Positions 56,320 through 64,000 are shown, numbered from the stretch's first letter. The stretch: DNA of 64,000 nucleotides from Sulfolobus tengchongensis (GCF_036967215.1 NZ_CP146016.1:586501-650500); one strand, 5' to 3'. Made by a program: numbers and translations. The notes: generated by a model not told the origin, from the sequence alone.

Positions 56320-56873
56320 GATAACACCTCCTTATCTATTATTGCTTTACTTTCCTTAATCTTGATACATATTTCTTTAAGTTCTTCTATATTAATTCTA
56401 GATTTTAAAACGACCTTGTAAAGCGTTAATTTAGTTAATAACGTTTCTCCTTTTTCTTCATCAATCTTATATTCAGCTATTGCCAGGTAAGCAAACCTCG
56501 TATTGTATAGCCATGAATACATTCCAGCCTGTTTCTTTCCTTTGTCGATTACCTCAAACTTATTGGGACTTTCTTGGTTTACTGTTTTTATCTCACCTGG
56601 TATATTATCCTTCATAAAATCTGCCCTACCACATATGTCCTCAATGCATTTATTCTCAGCCTTCTCTGCACCTAATAACTCTCTCACATCATCCTCTAAA
56701 CTTCTCGTCACCTCCATATCGCTCCTAATCTTCTTTAAGCTTCCTAATATATTAGATATTGAACACAAATTCTTCATATCCTTGACTAACGGCTTATATT
56801 GAAACTCTACTTTCTTGTTAAGTTTTAGTACATAGTCTATAGTAGCCTCTACCTCGGGGGTGAATATACCCAT
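56316..56873 (-). CDS. Cas4-like / RecB-family PD-(D/E)xK nuclease
   Basis: A 185-aa protein. The nuclease core reads GRADFMKDN (Asp), PGEIKTVN (Glu-x-Lys) and KKQAGMYSWLYNTRF (motif QAGMY), the order seen in Cas4 and RecB nucleases. The C-terminal iron-sulfur cysteines of Cas4 are missing, although NKCIEDICGR adds two internal Cys. The frame is open to 56891, but the ATG at 56873 (MGIFTPEVEA) follows a GAGGGGGTG site at seven bases and is preferred. It is coupled to the 102-aa gene and lies opposite the helicase. Confidence 0.7.
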   Translation of the reverse strand: MGIFTPEVEATIDYVLKLNKKVEFQYKPLVKDMKNLCSISNILGSLKKIRSDMEVTRSLEDDVRELLGAEKAENKCIEDICGRADFMKDNIPGEIKTVNQESPNKFEVIDKGKKQAGMYSWLYNTRFAYLAIAEYKIDEEKGETLLTKLTLYKVVLKSRINIEELKEICIKIKESKAIIDKEVLS

Positions 56874-56890
56874 TAAAAAACACCCCCTCA

Positions 56891-56998
56891 TTACTCAGTA
56901 ATGGATATATCGACCTTTGTAGAATCTACTCTTTTGATATGATGCTTTAGTCTTAAATGATGTATTTCAGATTCAAATTTGTATGGAGATTTGCTCAT
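56891..56998 (-). CDS. 35-aa leader ORF of the second cas operon
   Basis: On the minus strand an ATG at 56998 opens MSKSPYKFESEIHHLRLKHH, then IKRVDSTKVDISITE and TAA at 56891. The A/T-rich box aattataatttttt lies about 25 bases ahead of the ATG, so this ORF would be the leaderless first gene of the transcript. It ends in TAATG next to the Cas4-like gene. It might be a real small protein or a translated leader controlling the operon. Confidence 0.45.
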   Translation of the reverse strand: MSKSPYKFESEIHHLRLKHHIKRVDSTKVDISITE

Positions 56999-57062
56999 TT
57001 TATACACAGTAAAAAATTATAATTACCCCTTTAAAAAGTTATCCCTGCTCTTTTGGAATGTG

Positions 57063-57809
57063 TTCATAATATCGTCATGAAGGTATAAATACTTGTATAA
57101 TGAAAGTATTACTATGGGTAAAAAACCAGTTTATAGAGAGACAACTTGTCCCTCATGTGGTAGTAATCATGTAGTTAAAAAAGGTGAGGGGTAAGCAAGA
57201 GTATCTTTATAGGAATTGTGGTAGGCAATTCCTTGAGGGTGCTAAGCATCGTTATGATGAAAGTGTAAGGGAGAAGGCTTTAGAAATAGTATGATCATGA
57301 GGGCTATTTTAAGTTCTAAAAGTGCCTTTAGGTACTGTTTTCACGTGGATCAAGAGGTATGGTAAGAGAAAGTATGAGAAGTTAGCTGAACTTTAGAGTA
57401 AGGCTAGGGATGTAGTGGGTGAAGGTGTTAAAATAAAATGTAGACCTATTTGAAAGCATTCTACAAGTGGGTTTTTACTGGATTTCTCTTCTCTACCAAG
57501 GGTATGTATGTTTCCTGCTCCAATCGTGATGAGAATACGTTTAATGAACTTAGGCAATATCTCCCAGAGAAGGAAACTTGGGTAACTGATGATTATAACT
57601 TGTACTTCCTCCTACTCTAACATACTGTTGTTTCTCCAGTTAATCCTAACGAGTCCCTCTACTCATCCCTACATGATAGGCTAGTAAGGTTCAAGAGGGC
57701 TACCAAGGCAATTAATAGGAACTTAGATACGATGAAGTACTCATTAGCGTTGGTATTATGGGAGAGAGGGCTAGTATCAGAATTTATACCTTCGCGACGA
57801 CATTATGAC
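57063..57809 (+). pseudogene. IS1-family element with broken transposase (ISC1173-like)
   Basis: The terminal inverted repeats are ttcataatatcgtcatgaag at the left and its partner cttcgcgacgacattatga at the right. Inside, MGKKPVYRETTCPSCGSNHV is the zinc-finger start of an IS1 InsA-like protein, followed by frameshifted pieces EYLYRNCGRQFLEGAKHRY and, near the 3' end, NPNESLYSSLHDRLVRFKRA. Several stops and indels show it is dead. A further relic lies at 19847 and a solo end at 8382. Confidence 0.82.
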
Positions 57810-58033
57810 TACACACTAAATCAGTTTAAACTAAATTAAAAATTGTTGAATGTATCCCTCTTTCTTCCTTAACACTATTTTTTATAAAAATAAACTCATT
57901 TATGGTTAAAAAACTTACGAATTTAAAACTAAAATATATTAAAACTAACCCAGTCTATCAATTCATATCAGCATCTTCCTCTTATCATATCAGCATAATA
58001 AAGCTTTTGCTCTAGATAAGGACATATATACTT

Positions 58034-58057
58034 GATAATCTTCTATGGAATTGAAAG
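58034..58057 (+). CRISPR. Solitary CRISPR repeat unit
   Basis: gataatcttctatggaattg followed by aaag, matching at 22 of 24 bases the unit at 7995-8018 and the general Sulfolobales repeat. Forty bases on, a second attgaaag occurs at 58090-58097 without the rest of the repeat. No regular array follows. It is probably the relic of an array once tied to the type III genes. The surrounding interval 57810-58358 has no gene. Confidence 0.5.
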
Positions 58058-58142
58058 ATAGTAAATTCTTGAACTACAATAGTTTGTAAATTGAAAGAGG
58101 GCTAAAATCCCTTTACTTAATTAAAGAATACTATTGATAGTA

Positions 58143-58180
58143 TGGGAGTGTTCAACTAAAGTCATGAAAATCCATAATAT
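58143..58180 (+). repeat. Repeat family D, copy 4
   Basis: gggagtgttcaactaaagtc then atgaaaatccataatat, in plus orientation. It keeps the GGGA, TGTT-AAC and AGTCATGAAAAT parts seen near 3850, 10111 and 60517. Confidence 0.5.
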
Positions 58181-58358
58181 AATATGCTAAAAAATTCAAA
58201 TATGACTGTAACTGAACGCTCTCGCTTTGTATAACATCATGGGGAATAGTAACTACATAGAATTTGCACATTAACACCTTATTAATCATTCAGTTGCGTA
58301 CCTAGTCTATATTAACAATTTAAGTTTTTACGGAAAATCTTAATACAGAATGTAATTA

Positions 58359-58453
58359 CTTTGTGGGATTTTTCAAAATTTACGTTATTTTTACATTCTC
58401 TTCATAGTAAAGAGAACGTACTAAACCAGATAGTTTTACAAATACCCACAAAG
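58359..58453 (+). repeat. Miniature repeat family B, copy 3
   Basis: The perfect 9-bp ends CTTTGTGGG and CCCACAAAG enclose 77 bases, with ttttcaaaatttacgttatt near the left and taaagagaacgtac in the middle. It is the clearest member of the family, lying just downstream of csx1. Confidence 0.75.
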
Positions 58454-58569
58454 CAGAACATAATTAGTTGAATAAAAAATTCAATATAAGCGCTAACTAC
58501 TAACGTATCTAACAAGTTAAACAATTCGTAACCGCAATAACTAGTTCAAATCATGGAGCATTAGGGCAG

Positions 58570-59823
58570 TTATTTGAAAATATCAAGTAAGTTTTCAAGC
58601 AGATTTTCTAGGCTACCGCCTTTTTTATTTTTATATTTTATCTCCTCTATTTTTGCATCTCCATGTATATAGCTTAGATCTACATCTATTATCTCCTTTA
58701 ATAGCCCCACATGAGCTAGATAATTCCGTTTATCCATACGAGACTTACTTGGCTCTTTTTTTATTCTCATTATGTTCTCTCTTTCCCGCTCCATAAGTGC
58801 AGCAACGGTGTAATTAGCGTATTCAGTTTCCCATTTAATAAGTGTATCTTGAGAAATCTTATCGTAGTTTACTAACTTACTTAAGGAGTAAAGGAGAGCA
58901 TGAGCTAAGTAATATGAGATTTTCATATCAAGTTTGTAAGTTATTTCTTTAAGGTTACCCTTTACGTTTACCTCTATTTTCATATTGTTAATTTGCTTAA
59001 GCTTATCCTCAACTTTTCCTAACATCAAATTTATAAAGTTCTTAAAGTGAAATACAAGAATGTACGCTCCAGCAAACGCAGCTTTCGCTAATCTATATAT
59101 CTTATCTATGTCGTCTACTCTGCTTATCCCTACATAATATTCGATATCCTTGCTTAAGAACTCTAGAATTAGGCTATTAAAGCTATTAGCAGTATCGAAA
59201 TTGATCTTATTTATCTCATTTATATTGAGCTCAATGTTGCTATCGTCATCCCTACCTACGTAAGGATCTGAATTGAAGAAATGAGCAATACCTTTTCCAT
59301 GAGCCATCATGGCAGTAATGACTGTGTTATATAGGGCTATGGGCATGTAATTTATGCCATGGGTCAAATCAACATATACTATGGGGCTTTCATATTTAGA
59401 AAGGGTCGAGAGTATTGTATAATAGAGGTGATTAAAGTAAAGATTTATATCATTACTACTTGAGGATTTTTCTTCCCTATACACTATAAAGTTTTTCTTA
59501 TCATCTGCAAACATTCCAACGCCTGGAGAAATAACAAACTCTACGTTTTTGCACTCTTCTGTTAGGTCTTTTATACTTTTTGTCGTTTCTGTTAATTTGC
59601 TTTTCATTTTTTCAACAGATTCTCCATAAGTGGGTAAGAAATCTCCAACTAACTTATGATAAAGAGTAAAAGAGAGAAAGACAATTGTCTTATCAACATT
59701 CAATGCTTTACATAGAGCTTTTGTTGAAGTGTAAGATTGAATAACTTGGTTTTTAATTCTGTAAGAAACCCGCCTATAATTTGTAGGATCTCCGAAAACA
59801 GAGAATAAAATGGTGTTGGTCAT
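58570..59823 (-). CDS. csx1: Csx1, CARF-HEPN ribonuclease
   Basis: A 417-aa protein. The CARF domain contains VDLTHGINYMPIALYN near residue 150, the ligand-binding motif of Csx1. The C-terminal HEPN domain has RNYLAHVG, the R-x4-H catalytic pair. In Sulfolobales, Csx1 is an RNase switched on by cyclic tetra-adenylate made by Cas10. The frame is open to a TTG at 59847, but the ATG at 59823 lies about 25 bases after a ctttatattg box and gives the typical start MTNTILFSVFGDP. It has its own promoter and is separated from the Csm genes by an IS relic. Confidence 0.9.
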   Translation of the reverse strand: MTNTILFSVFGDPTNYRRVSYRIKNQVIQSYTSTKALCKALNVDKTIVFLSFTLYHKLVGDFLPTYGESVEKMKSKLTETTKSIKDLTEECKNVEFVISPGVGMFADDKKNFIVYREEKSSSSNDINLYFNHLYYTILSTLSKYESPIVYVDLTHGINYMPIALYNTVITAMMAHGKGIAHFFNSDPYVGRDDDSNIELNINEINKINFDTANSFNSLILEFLSKDIEYYVGISRVDDIDKIYRLAKAAFAGAYILVFHFKNFINLMLGKVEDKLKQINNMKIEVNVKGNLKEITYKLDMKISYYLAHALLYSLSKLVNYDKISQDTLIKWETEYANYTVAALMERERENIMRIKKEPSKSRMDKRNYLAHVGLLKEIIDVDLSYIHGDAKIEEIKYKNKKGGSLENLLENLLDIFK

Positions 59824-59844
59824 TAATATATTCTCTAAAACCAA

Positions 59845-59856
59845 CAATATAAAGAT
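59845..59856 (-). promoter_or_regulatory. TATA box of csx1
   Basis: On the minus strand ctttatattg lies about 25-30 bases before the ATG at 59823. The spacing points to a leaderless transcript and decides between the two possible starts. Confidence 0.5.
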
Positions 59857-59992
59857 TATTATTCCATAACTCCATAGCGAATCAGACGTTTAGATTTTAG
59901 AAGATTATCGGAGAAAAACTCTACTATTAGGACTGAATCCTTATTGAGATTCTCCTTATGTCTTCACTATTAAGGAAGTTAAGAAACTTTAT

Positions 59993-60085
59993 ACTTTGTT
60001 GGGTGTTTGTAAACTACCTAGCGTTCTTTTTACTATGGAGAGAATGTGATAAGTAACGTAAGTTTTTGAAAAACTCCCACAAAGT
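59993..60085 (+). repeat. Miniature repeat family B, copy 4
   Basis: Ends actttgttgggtgttt and aaactcccacaaagt are inverted repeats of each other with few mismatches. The centre has atggagagaatgtgataagt. It lies upstream of csx1, so copies of this family flank the gene on both sides. A further decayed piece (ataacgtacaaaacagaatc) follows near 60210. Confidence 0.7.
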
Positions 60086-60349
60086 ACATTTGAAATGATA
60101 TTTTTACTATAAGAAGAATTCAAAGGGTAACGTAATGAGGTAACTTTTCGTATGGAGCCCTTTTGCACCATACATCTAGACTATTTTTCTTTCTCTTTAT
60201 AACAAAAATAACGTACAAAACAGAATCTTGTGTATAAGAACTGTTTCGCGTTCATTAGTTGTATCAAAGAGGACTGTCAAATATTATTTTACAGCTAAGC
60301 GATAAGCTGTCAAATAGAAGTTGACAGACTTTTAAACTCAAAATCTTAT

Positions 60350-60505
60350 CCTTCTATTGCGGAAGTTTGAGGAAATAAGGAGGATAATCGCAGATCAAGA
60401 TTCGCTCCTTAAGTAGAGAAGGGAGAAGATAATATAAAGGGAGAATTTCCCCGTTATAATAACTGGTAGCAACGCTAGGTTAATGAGCGAGAAAATGGGA
60501 TTTAG
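60350..60505 (+). pseudogene. Relic of an AAA_14-type ATPase gene
   Basis: The plus strand reads EEIRRIIADQD, then after stops FPVIITGSNARLMSEK. These match the N-terminus (EELKRIVSDQQ) and the sensor region (VIITGSNSKMLSGEL) of the ATPase at 8578-9810, with the P-loop part deleted between them. The frame then runs into a tnpB-end fragment (ggtctcattgtatttcat) at 60507. Confidence 0.6.
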
Positions 60506-60565
60506 GTCTCATTGTATTTCATACTAATTTTCATGACTGCACTCCAACACTCTCCCTCTCCACTC
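60506..60565 (-). repeat. tnpB-type right end joined to repeat family D copy 5
   Basis: On the minus strand gtcatgaaaattagtatgaa is followed by atacaatgagacctaaatcc. The second part matches the tnpB element end (ATGAGACCCAAACCCC) and the first part matches family D. This join suggests that family D is part of the right end of a tnpB-type element subgroup. No gene is affected. Confidence 0.5.
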
Positions 60566-60621
60566 AAGCTAGTGTATGATCTGTTCAAAAAGTATATATA
60601 GGCTAAAGCCAAAGAGGAAAT

Positions 60622-61326
60622 ATGCCTGAATATGAAATTTTAGGTCATGACATTCAATATTTAAAGGTAATTTTAAGTGAAGGAGAAACAATATATGCGG
60701 ATGCAGGACATATGGTTGCTAAGCAGTCATCTGTGGAGATGAAGACTAGACTAAGGGGTGGATTTTTCGGTGGATTGAAGAGAGCGTTAAGTGGCGGATC
60801 ATTTTTCGTAACAGAATTCTACGGTCCAGGAGAAGTTTATTTGTCGGGAATATTCCCTGGGAATATTATTCAAATACCTCTTCAAGGAAACGGAATATTG
60901 GCTGAACCTCACACTTTCTTATCAGCTGAATCTAGCGTAAATTATAGTGAAAAATTAGATAAACTTACCGTGGGATGGTTAGGCGGAGAGGGTTTATTTT
61001 TGGCGAAATTTAAGGGAAATGGAAATTTGTTCCTACACTCCTATGGTGACGTGATAATTAAGGATTTGGCTGATGGAGAAACGATGCAAGTTGAGGCATC
61101 ACATTTAATGGCGTTTGAAGAAGGTATGAAATACAGTGTGCAGACTGTAGGTGGATTGAGGTCAATATTCTTTGCCCATGAGGGATTATTCTTCGTAACT
61201 GTCACTGGTCCAGGAAGAATTTGGATGCATACGTTAACTGCTCAGCAATTAGCTCAAGCAATACAACCATTCTTGCCTCAAGGACAACAAGGAGGAGTAA
61301 ACTTTCAAGGCGGATTTCAAATTTAA
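60622..61326 (+). CDS. AIM24-family (TIGR00266) protein
   Basis: A 234-aa all-beta protein. The family pattern is clear: VILSEGETIYADAGHMVAKQ, GGFFGGLKRALSGGSFFVTEF, GVYLSG-like PGEVYLSGIFPGNII and the glycine-rich tail LPQGQQGGVNFQGG. The N-terminal Met-Pro start follows a ctatatataggc-like TATA region by about 25 bases. AIM24-type proteins form trimers of beta-sandwich domains. In mitochondria the relative helps shape the inner membrane, but the archaeal role is unknown. Confidence 0.88.
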   Translation: MPEYEILGHDIQYLKVILSEGETIYADAGHMVAKQSSVEMKTRLRGGFFGGLKRALSGGSFFVTEFYGPGEVYLSGIFPGNIIQIPLQGNGILAEPHTFLSAESSVNYSEKLDKLTVGWLGGEGLFLAKFKGNGNLFLHSYGDVIIKDLADGETMQVEASHLMAFEEGMKYSVQTVGGLRSIFFAHEGLFFVTVTGPGRIWMHTLTAQQLAQAIQPFLPQGQQGGVNFQGGFQI

Positions 61327-61630
61327 TCATCATTGCTTAGTGCAATAAGGGTTTGCTGACTTCTCTCAGTGATTTCTCTTAAGATTTTTCACATGATCAG
61401 ATCATAAGGTTAAGAGAGCTAAGTATTGATGGGGATTTCAATCTCGTTTTTAGCTTTTTAGGTTATTATAAAAAAGAGTTCGATTGTAAGAGACGAAGTA
61501 TGTAATACCCACTTGCGTATTTGTAACTGATATTAATGTTAACTCTACGGATACTCCACACTACTGAGTAGTTAAAACGTTATCAAGAAACAAAAAATAC
61601 TTAATAATCTTAATCCTAATAACATTTCCA
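61327..61630. other. Intergenic interval with a decayed family A piece
   Basis: Near 61527-61566 the sequence gatattaatgttaactctac then ggatactccacactac resembles both ends of family A with the middle deleted. Nothing else is recognised apart from the A/T-rich promoter of the next gene around 61595-61615. Confidence 0.35.
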
Positions 61631-64000
61631 ATGGTAGTCAGAGTTTATGAGGATCTCTTGCTTTCAAGTACTAGCAAAAAAGACTTTATTGTGGTTTCTG
61701 GTTTACCAAGAGTCGGTAAGACAACGTTAATAAATAAGATAAAGGGTGATTTCATAACTATTCAATTGCCTAATGAGGTTAATACTTTAGAAGAGTTAGT
61801 AAATTATAGAAAGTTAATAAGTTCTTTAAAGAAGGAGAATAAAAGATTAGTAGTTGAAGGGAGAAATTACGTAATCCAATTACTACTGGGTAAAGTTTCG
61901 TTATCTGAGACTCCGAATCTCGAAAATCCTGATACGAAATTAAGGGGTAGTGCTCTAACCTACGAGCTTGAAGATTTACCATTACCCGAAGATATTAAAG
62001 ATGAAGAGTTAATCAAGATTTTAGAATACTCTTTAGTTACCTTACCAGGCTACTCCACTTTCATTCCTAAGCTTTACGATGAGGCTTTTACTCTTTATAA
62101 GGAGAATAGACTAGATGAAGCTCTGCAAGCGGTAATAAGAGTTAAGAAATTGTATTCAAACTTTCCCACTAATAAAGACATAAAAGGAAATGATGCTATA
62201 ATTTATCCTTTGCTTTCTCTTTTTAGTTCGAAGGAGGAGTTAAAGTACGCTTGGAGTTTGCTAAGTGACACGTGGAGAGAGTTGGTATTTTATAGAATAG
62301 ACTCAGCGTTGCATCTTTTACCTGGCACTGCTAGAAAAGTAATTACGGAGTTTCTTTCTGGGATTAAGAGTGAGACAAAGATTCAAAAGCCCATTGAGAT
62401 TAAGGTTAATTTCACGATAAGATATTTTAAAAAGATAGAATCGTTGGTAACTGATATAATTAACGGTAAGTCGGGTTTAATTGTTGGTGAACTTGGGTCG
62501 GGAAAAACTACTTTAGCGAAACAAGTGGCAGATTACATTTCAACTTATTACTCTTATAATGTGGTTTACTTTAACCAAAACGAAGAAAATCAACAATACC
62601 CTCAGAATACGTTAATGATTATAGACTATCATGGCGAAAATTACTTACCGTTAAGAAAAATTCTGAAGGCTAAGGATATACAAGTTCCTAAGTTGTTTGT
62701 GTTAACTGATGAACTAGCTCACGTACTAAATCTCAAAAACGTATCGGCTATAGTTAGGAGAACTCCCATATTGGAAATTCCTCCCACTGATGAAAAATTT
62801 GATCCTAATGCAATAATTGAAAAGATGGATAAGCAGATAAATGATTACGTTTACAATGTAATTTTCGAAGGGGATCCTAATGTAATCAGATGGTATGCTC
62901 CAGTAATTAAAATGGTATTGAAATATGGAAATCACTTACCTGTTAAGTATTCTAAAATGGTATTAGAGGCCAATGGTAGAACAAATGTAGATGAAAATGA
63001 TCCCATCCTTTTGTGGTTCAGCTATACGGATAAAGTAAATGAGAAGTTAATGAATTACGGAGTTAAGGATGAAATTGATAAGGATTTTGTAGACCCTATT
63101 GTAGATTACGAGAATGAAATATTTAAAAAAATAAAAGAAGAGCAAAGAAAGTTATTAAAAGAGTTTTTGAACGTCATAATATATGTTTATACAAGGGATA
63201 TAGAGAGCTATTGGATGATTGATGAATTGAGAGATTATTTTATGGTTGGTAGAAATGTTACCAGTTTAGGAAAGAAGGTAATAAGAGATCTAATTCCTCG
63301 AATGAAGGAACTAATTGCAAAAGAAAGTTGCGTTAAAAATATAGAATCACACTACGAGATCTTAGTTAAAAAGAACTACCGTGATGTAAATGATTATCTT
63401 CATTCATCTGTTTCATGGATGACGAAAGAACATAAAATTTATGAAAATATTATAAAAACCTTATTTAAACCTAAGGACATGGAGTGTTTGAGGAACGCTT
63501 TTAAGGCAATATGGGTCGATTTAACTGTGAATGATGAGAGTAGATTGTTTTTCGCCCTTAGGCCCTATATGGTTGAAAAAATTAAGGAGTACAAGGATGA
63601 TGATTTAGTATACCTCTACCTTTCAATGTGTTCATTTACAAATACGAGAAAGTATCTCCGTGAGATTCTCAGTTCTGACAAATGGAGTATATTCAACTAC
63701 GTTTTCTTTCCTAAAAAGGACGTGACTTTGAGAGACCCGTTAATATTTTTCGCTAATACACTGGGTTGGACGCTCAAGCTTTCGAAGTACCTCTCTGAGG
63801 GGAAATACGAAGCCCTAGTAGATTCAATAGCTGATTACGAAAAGCGAGTTGCGATGTTAAAAAGCGTTATGGGCAAAGTTGATAAAGAGAAAGCTAAACT
63901 CTTAACAAGAGTCGCTTTAGGCAAAGATGAGGACCCAATGGAGCAAATTAACTTATACCTAGAGCAATTCAAATTTGAGGTAGGTTTAGTCTATTACCAC
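61631..64000 (+). CDS. Large ATPase with two P-loops, incomplete at window end
   Basis: The frame is open for 790 codons from the ATG at 61631 to the last base, so the protein is longer than 790 aa. The first Walker A is VSGLPRVGKTTLI (residues 24-31) and the second LIVGELGSGKTTLAKQV (286-293), followed by LMIIDYHGENYLPL as a possible Walker B near 330. Residues 60-270 contain helical repeats (LYKENRLDEALQAVIRVKKL is TPR-like). The part after 400 is helical and unassigned. The layout recalls STAND- or AAA-type NTPases, some of which sense viruses, but the family is not identified. It starts about 300 bases after the AIM24 gene. Confidence 0.75.
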   Translation, partial: MVVRVYEDLLLSSTSKKDFIVVSGLPRVGKTTLINKIKGDFITIQLPNEVNTLEELVNYRKLISSLKKENKRLVVEGRNYVIQLLLGKVSLSETPNLENPDTKLRGSALTYELEDLPLPEDIKDEELIKILEYSLVTLPGYSTFIPKLYDEAFTLYKENRLDEALQAVIRVKKLYSNFPTNKDIKGNDAIIYPLLSLFSSKEELKYAWSLLSDTWRELVFYRIDSALHLLPGTARKVITEFLSGIKSETKIQKPIEIKVNFTIRYFKKIESLVTDIINGKSGLIVGELGSGKTTLAKQVADYISTYYSYNVVYFNQNEENQQYPQNTLMIIDYHGENYLPLRKILKAKDIQVPKLFVLTDELAHVLNLKNVSAIVRRTPILEIPPTDEKFDPNAIIEKMDKQINDYVYNVIFEGDPNVIRWYAPVIKMVLKYGNHLPVKYSKMVLEANGRTNVDENDPILLWFSYTDKVNEKLMNYGVKDEIDKDFVDPIVDYENEIFKKIKEEQRKLLKEFLNVIIYVYTRDIESYWMIDELRDYFMVGRNVTSLGKKVIRDLIPRMKELIAKESCVKNIESHYEILVKKNYRDVNDYLHSSVSWMTKEHKIYENIIKTLFKPKDMECLRNAFKAIWVDLTVNDESRLFFALRPYMVEKIKEYKDDDLVYLYLSMCSFTNTRKYLREILSSDKWSIFNYVFFPKKDVTLRDPLIFFANTLGWTLKLSKYLSEGKYEALVDSIADYEKRVAMLKSVMGKVDKEKAKLLTRVALGKDEDPMEQINLYLEQFKFEVGLVYYH

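Noticed and set aside
56316-56873. Genuine Cas4 with an iron-sulfur cluster
   Set aside because: The C-terminal cysteine group is missing and no cas1 or cas2 is nearby, so only 'Cas4-like/RecB-family nuclease' is claimed.
57121-57810. Intact IS1 transposase reading
   Set aside because: The plus-strand translation shows several stops and frame changes, so it is listed as a pseudogene.
58081-58097. Second CRISPR repeat after the solitary unit
   Set aside because: Only the last eight or nine bases match and the spacing would give a 16-base spacer, far too short.
33691-60085. Family B copies as CRISPR repeats
   Set aside because: The copies are about 95 bp with inverted ends and lie kilobases apart, not regularly spaced short direct repeats.
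1-64000. tRNA and rRNA genes
   Set aside because: I looked for the conserved T-arm GGTTCGANNCC-type box and for long GC-rich stretches and found none in intergenic DNA; a covariance search was not possible.

Overview
The window looks like a chromosomal accessory region of a thermoacidophilic crenarchaeon of the order Sulfolobales, close to Saccharolobus solfataricus or S. islandicus. The reasons are low GC, TATA boxes about 25 bases ahead of leaderless ATG starts, GGTGA ribosome sites inside operons, a thermopsin-like protease, N-glycosylated surface proteins with C-terminal membrane anchors, Csa3-type CARF regulators, a Csm-type type III CRISPR complex, and relics of IS1, ISH3, IS110 and IS200/IS605 elements. 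Family names come from motif recognition by eye; no search was run.

Layout. 1-7000: an IS relic, then two large surface proteins (a thermopsin-like protease and a repeat protein). 7000-8600: a CARF-HTH regulator beside a two-repeat CRISPR relic. 8.6-13.4 kb: an AAA_14/DUF4143 ATPase with a palindromic promoter, a two-domain cupredoxin, a vapB with a broken vapC, and miniature repeats. 13.6-18.7 kb: a two-gene cassette of a nuclease-methyltransferase fusion plus BrxL, resembling a stripped-down BREX system and lying between inverted copies of an 80-bp repeat. 19-26.4 kb: two proteins sharing a C-terminal beta domain, IS1 and ISH3 relics, and a GNAT-membrane protein coupled to an EamA transporter. 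26.7-29.9 kb: acyl-CoA synthetase and acyl-CoA dehydrogenase. 30-33.6 kb: an orphan Cas6, an amino-acid permease and a DUF3782-type nuclease. 34-38.4 kb: a 1391-aa surface protein. 38.7-42.9 kb: an ATPase gene cut by an IS200/IS605 tnpB element that is itself cut by an IS110 element, then a nucleotidyltransferase fragment.

43.1-59.8 kb is a type III CRISPR-Cas region without cas1, cas2 or a full array. A nine-gene minus-strand operon encodes Csm2/Cas11, five Cas7-like proteins, a Csx10-like Cas5 protein, Cas10 with HD and GGDD motifs, and a 50-aa protein that overlaps the cas10 start. A divergent DExH helicase follows. A second minus-strand operon holds a 35-aa ORF, a Cas4-like nuclease, a 102-aa unknown, Cas6 and a CARF-HTH regulator. 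Csx1, a CARF-HEPN RNase, stands alone beyond an IS1 relic and a solitary CRISPR repeat. Cas10 probably makes cyclic oligoadenylate that switches on Csx1 and may be sensed by the CARF regulators.

60.6-64 kb: an AIM24-family protein and a large two-P-loop ATPase that runs off the window end. At least four short repeat families are scattered through the window. I saw no tRNA or rRNA.
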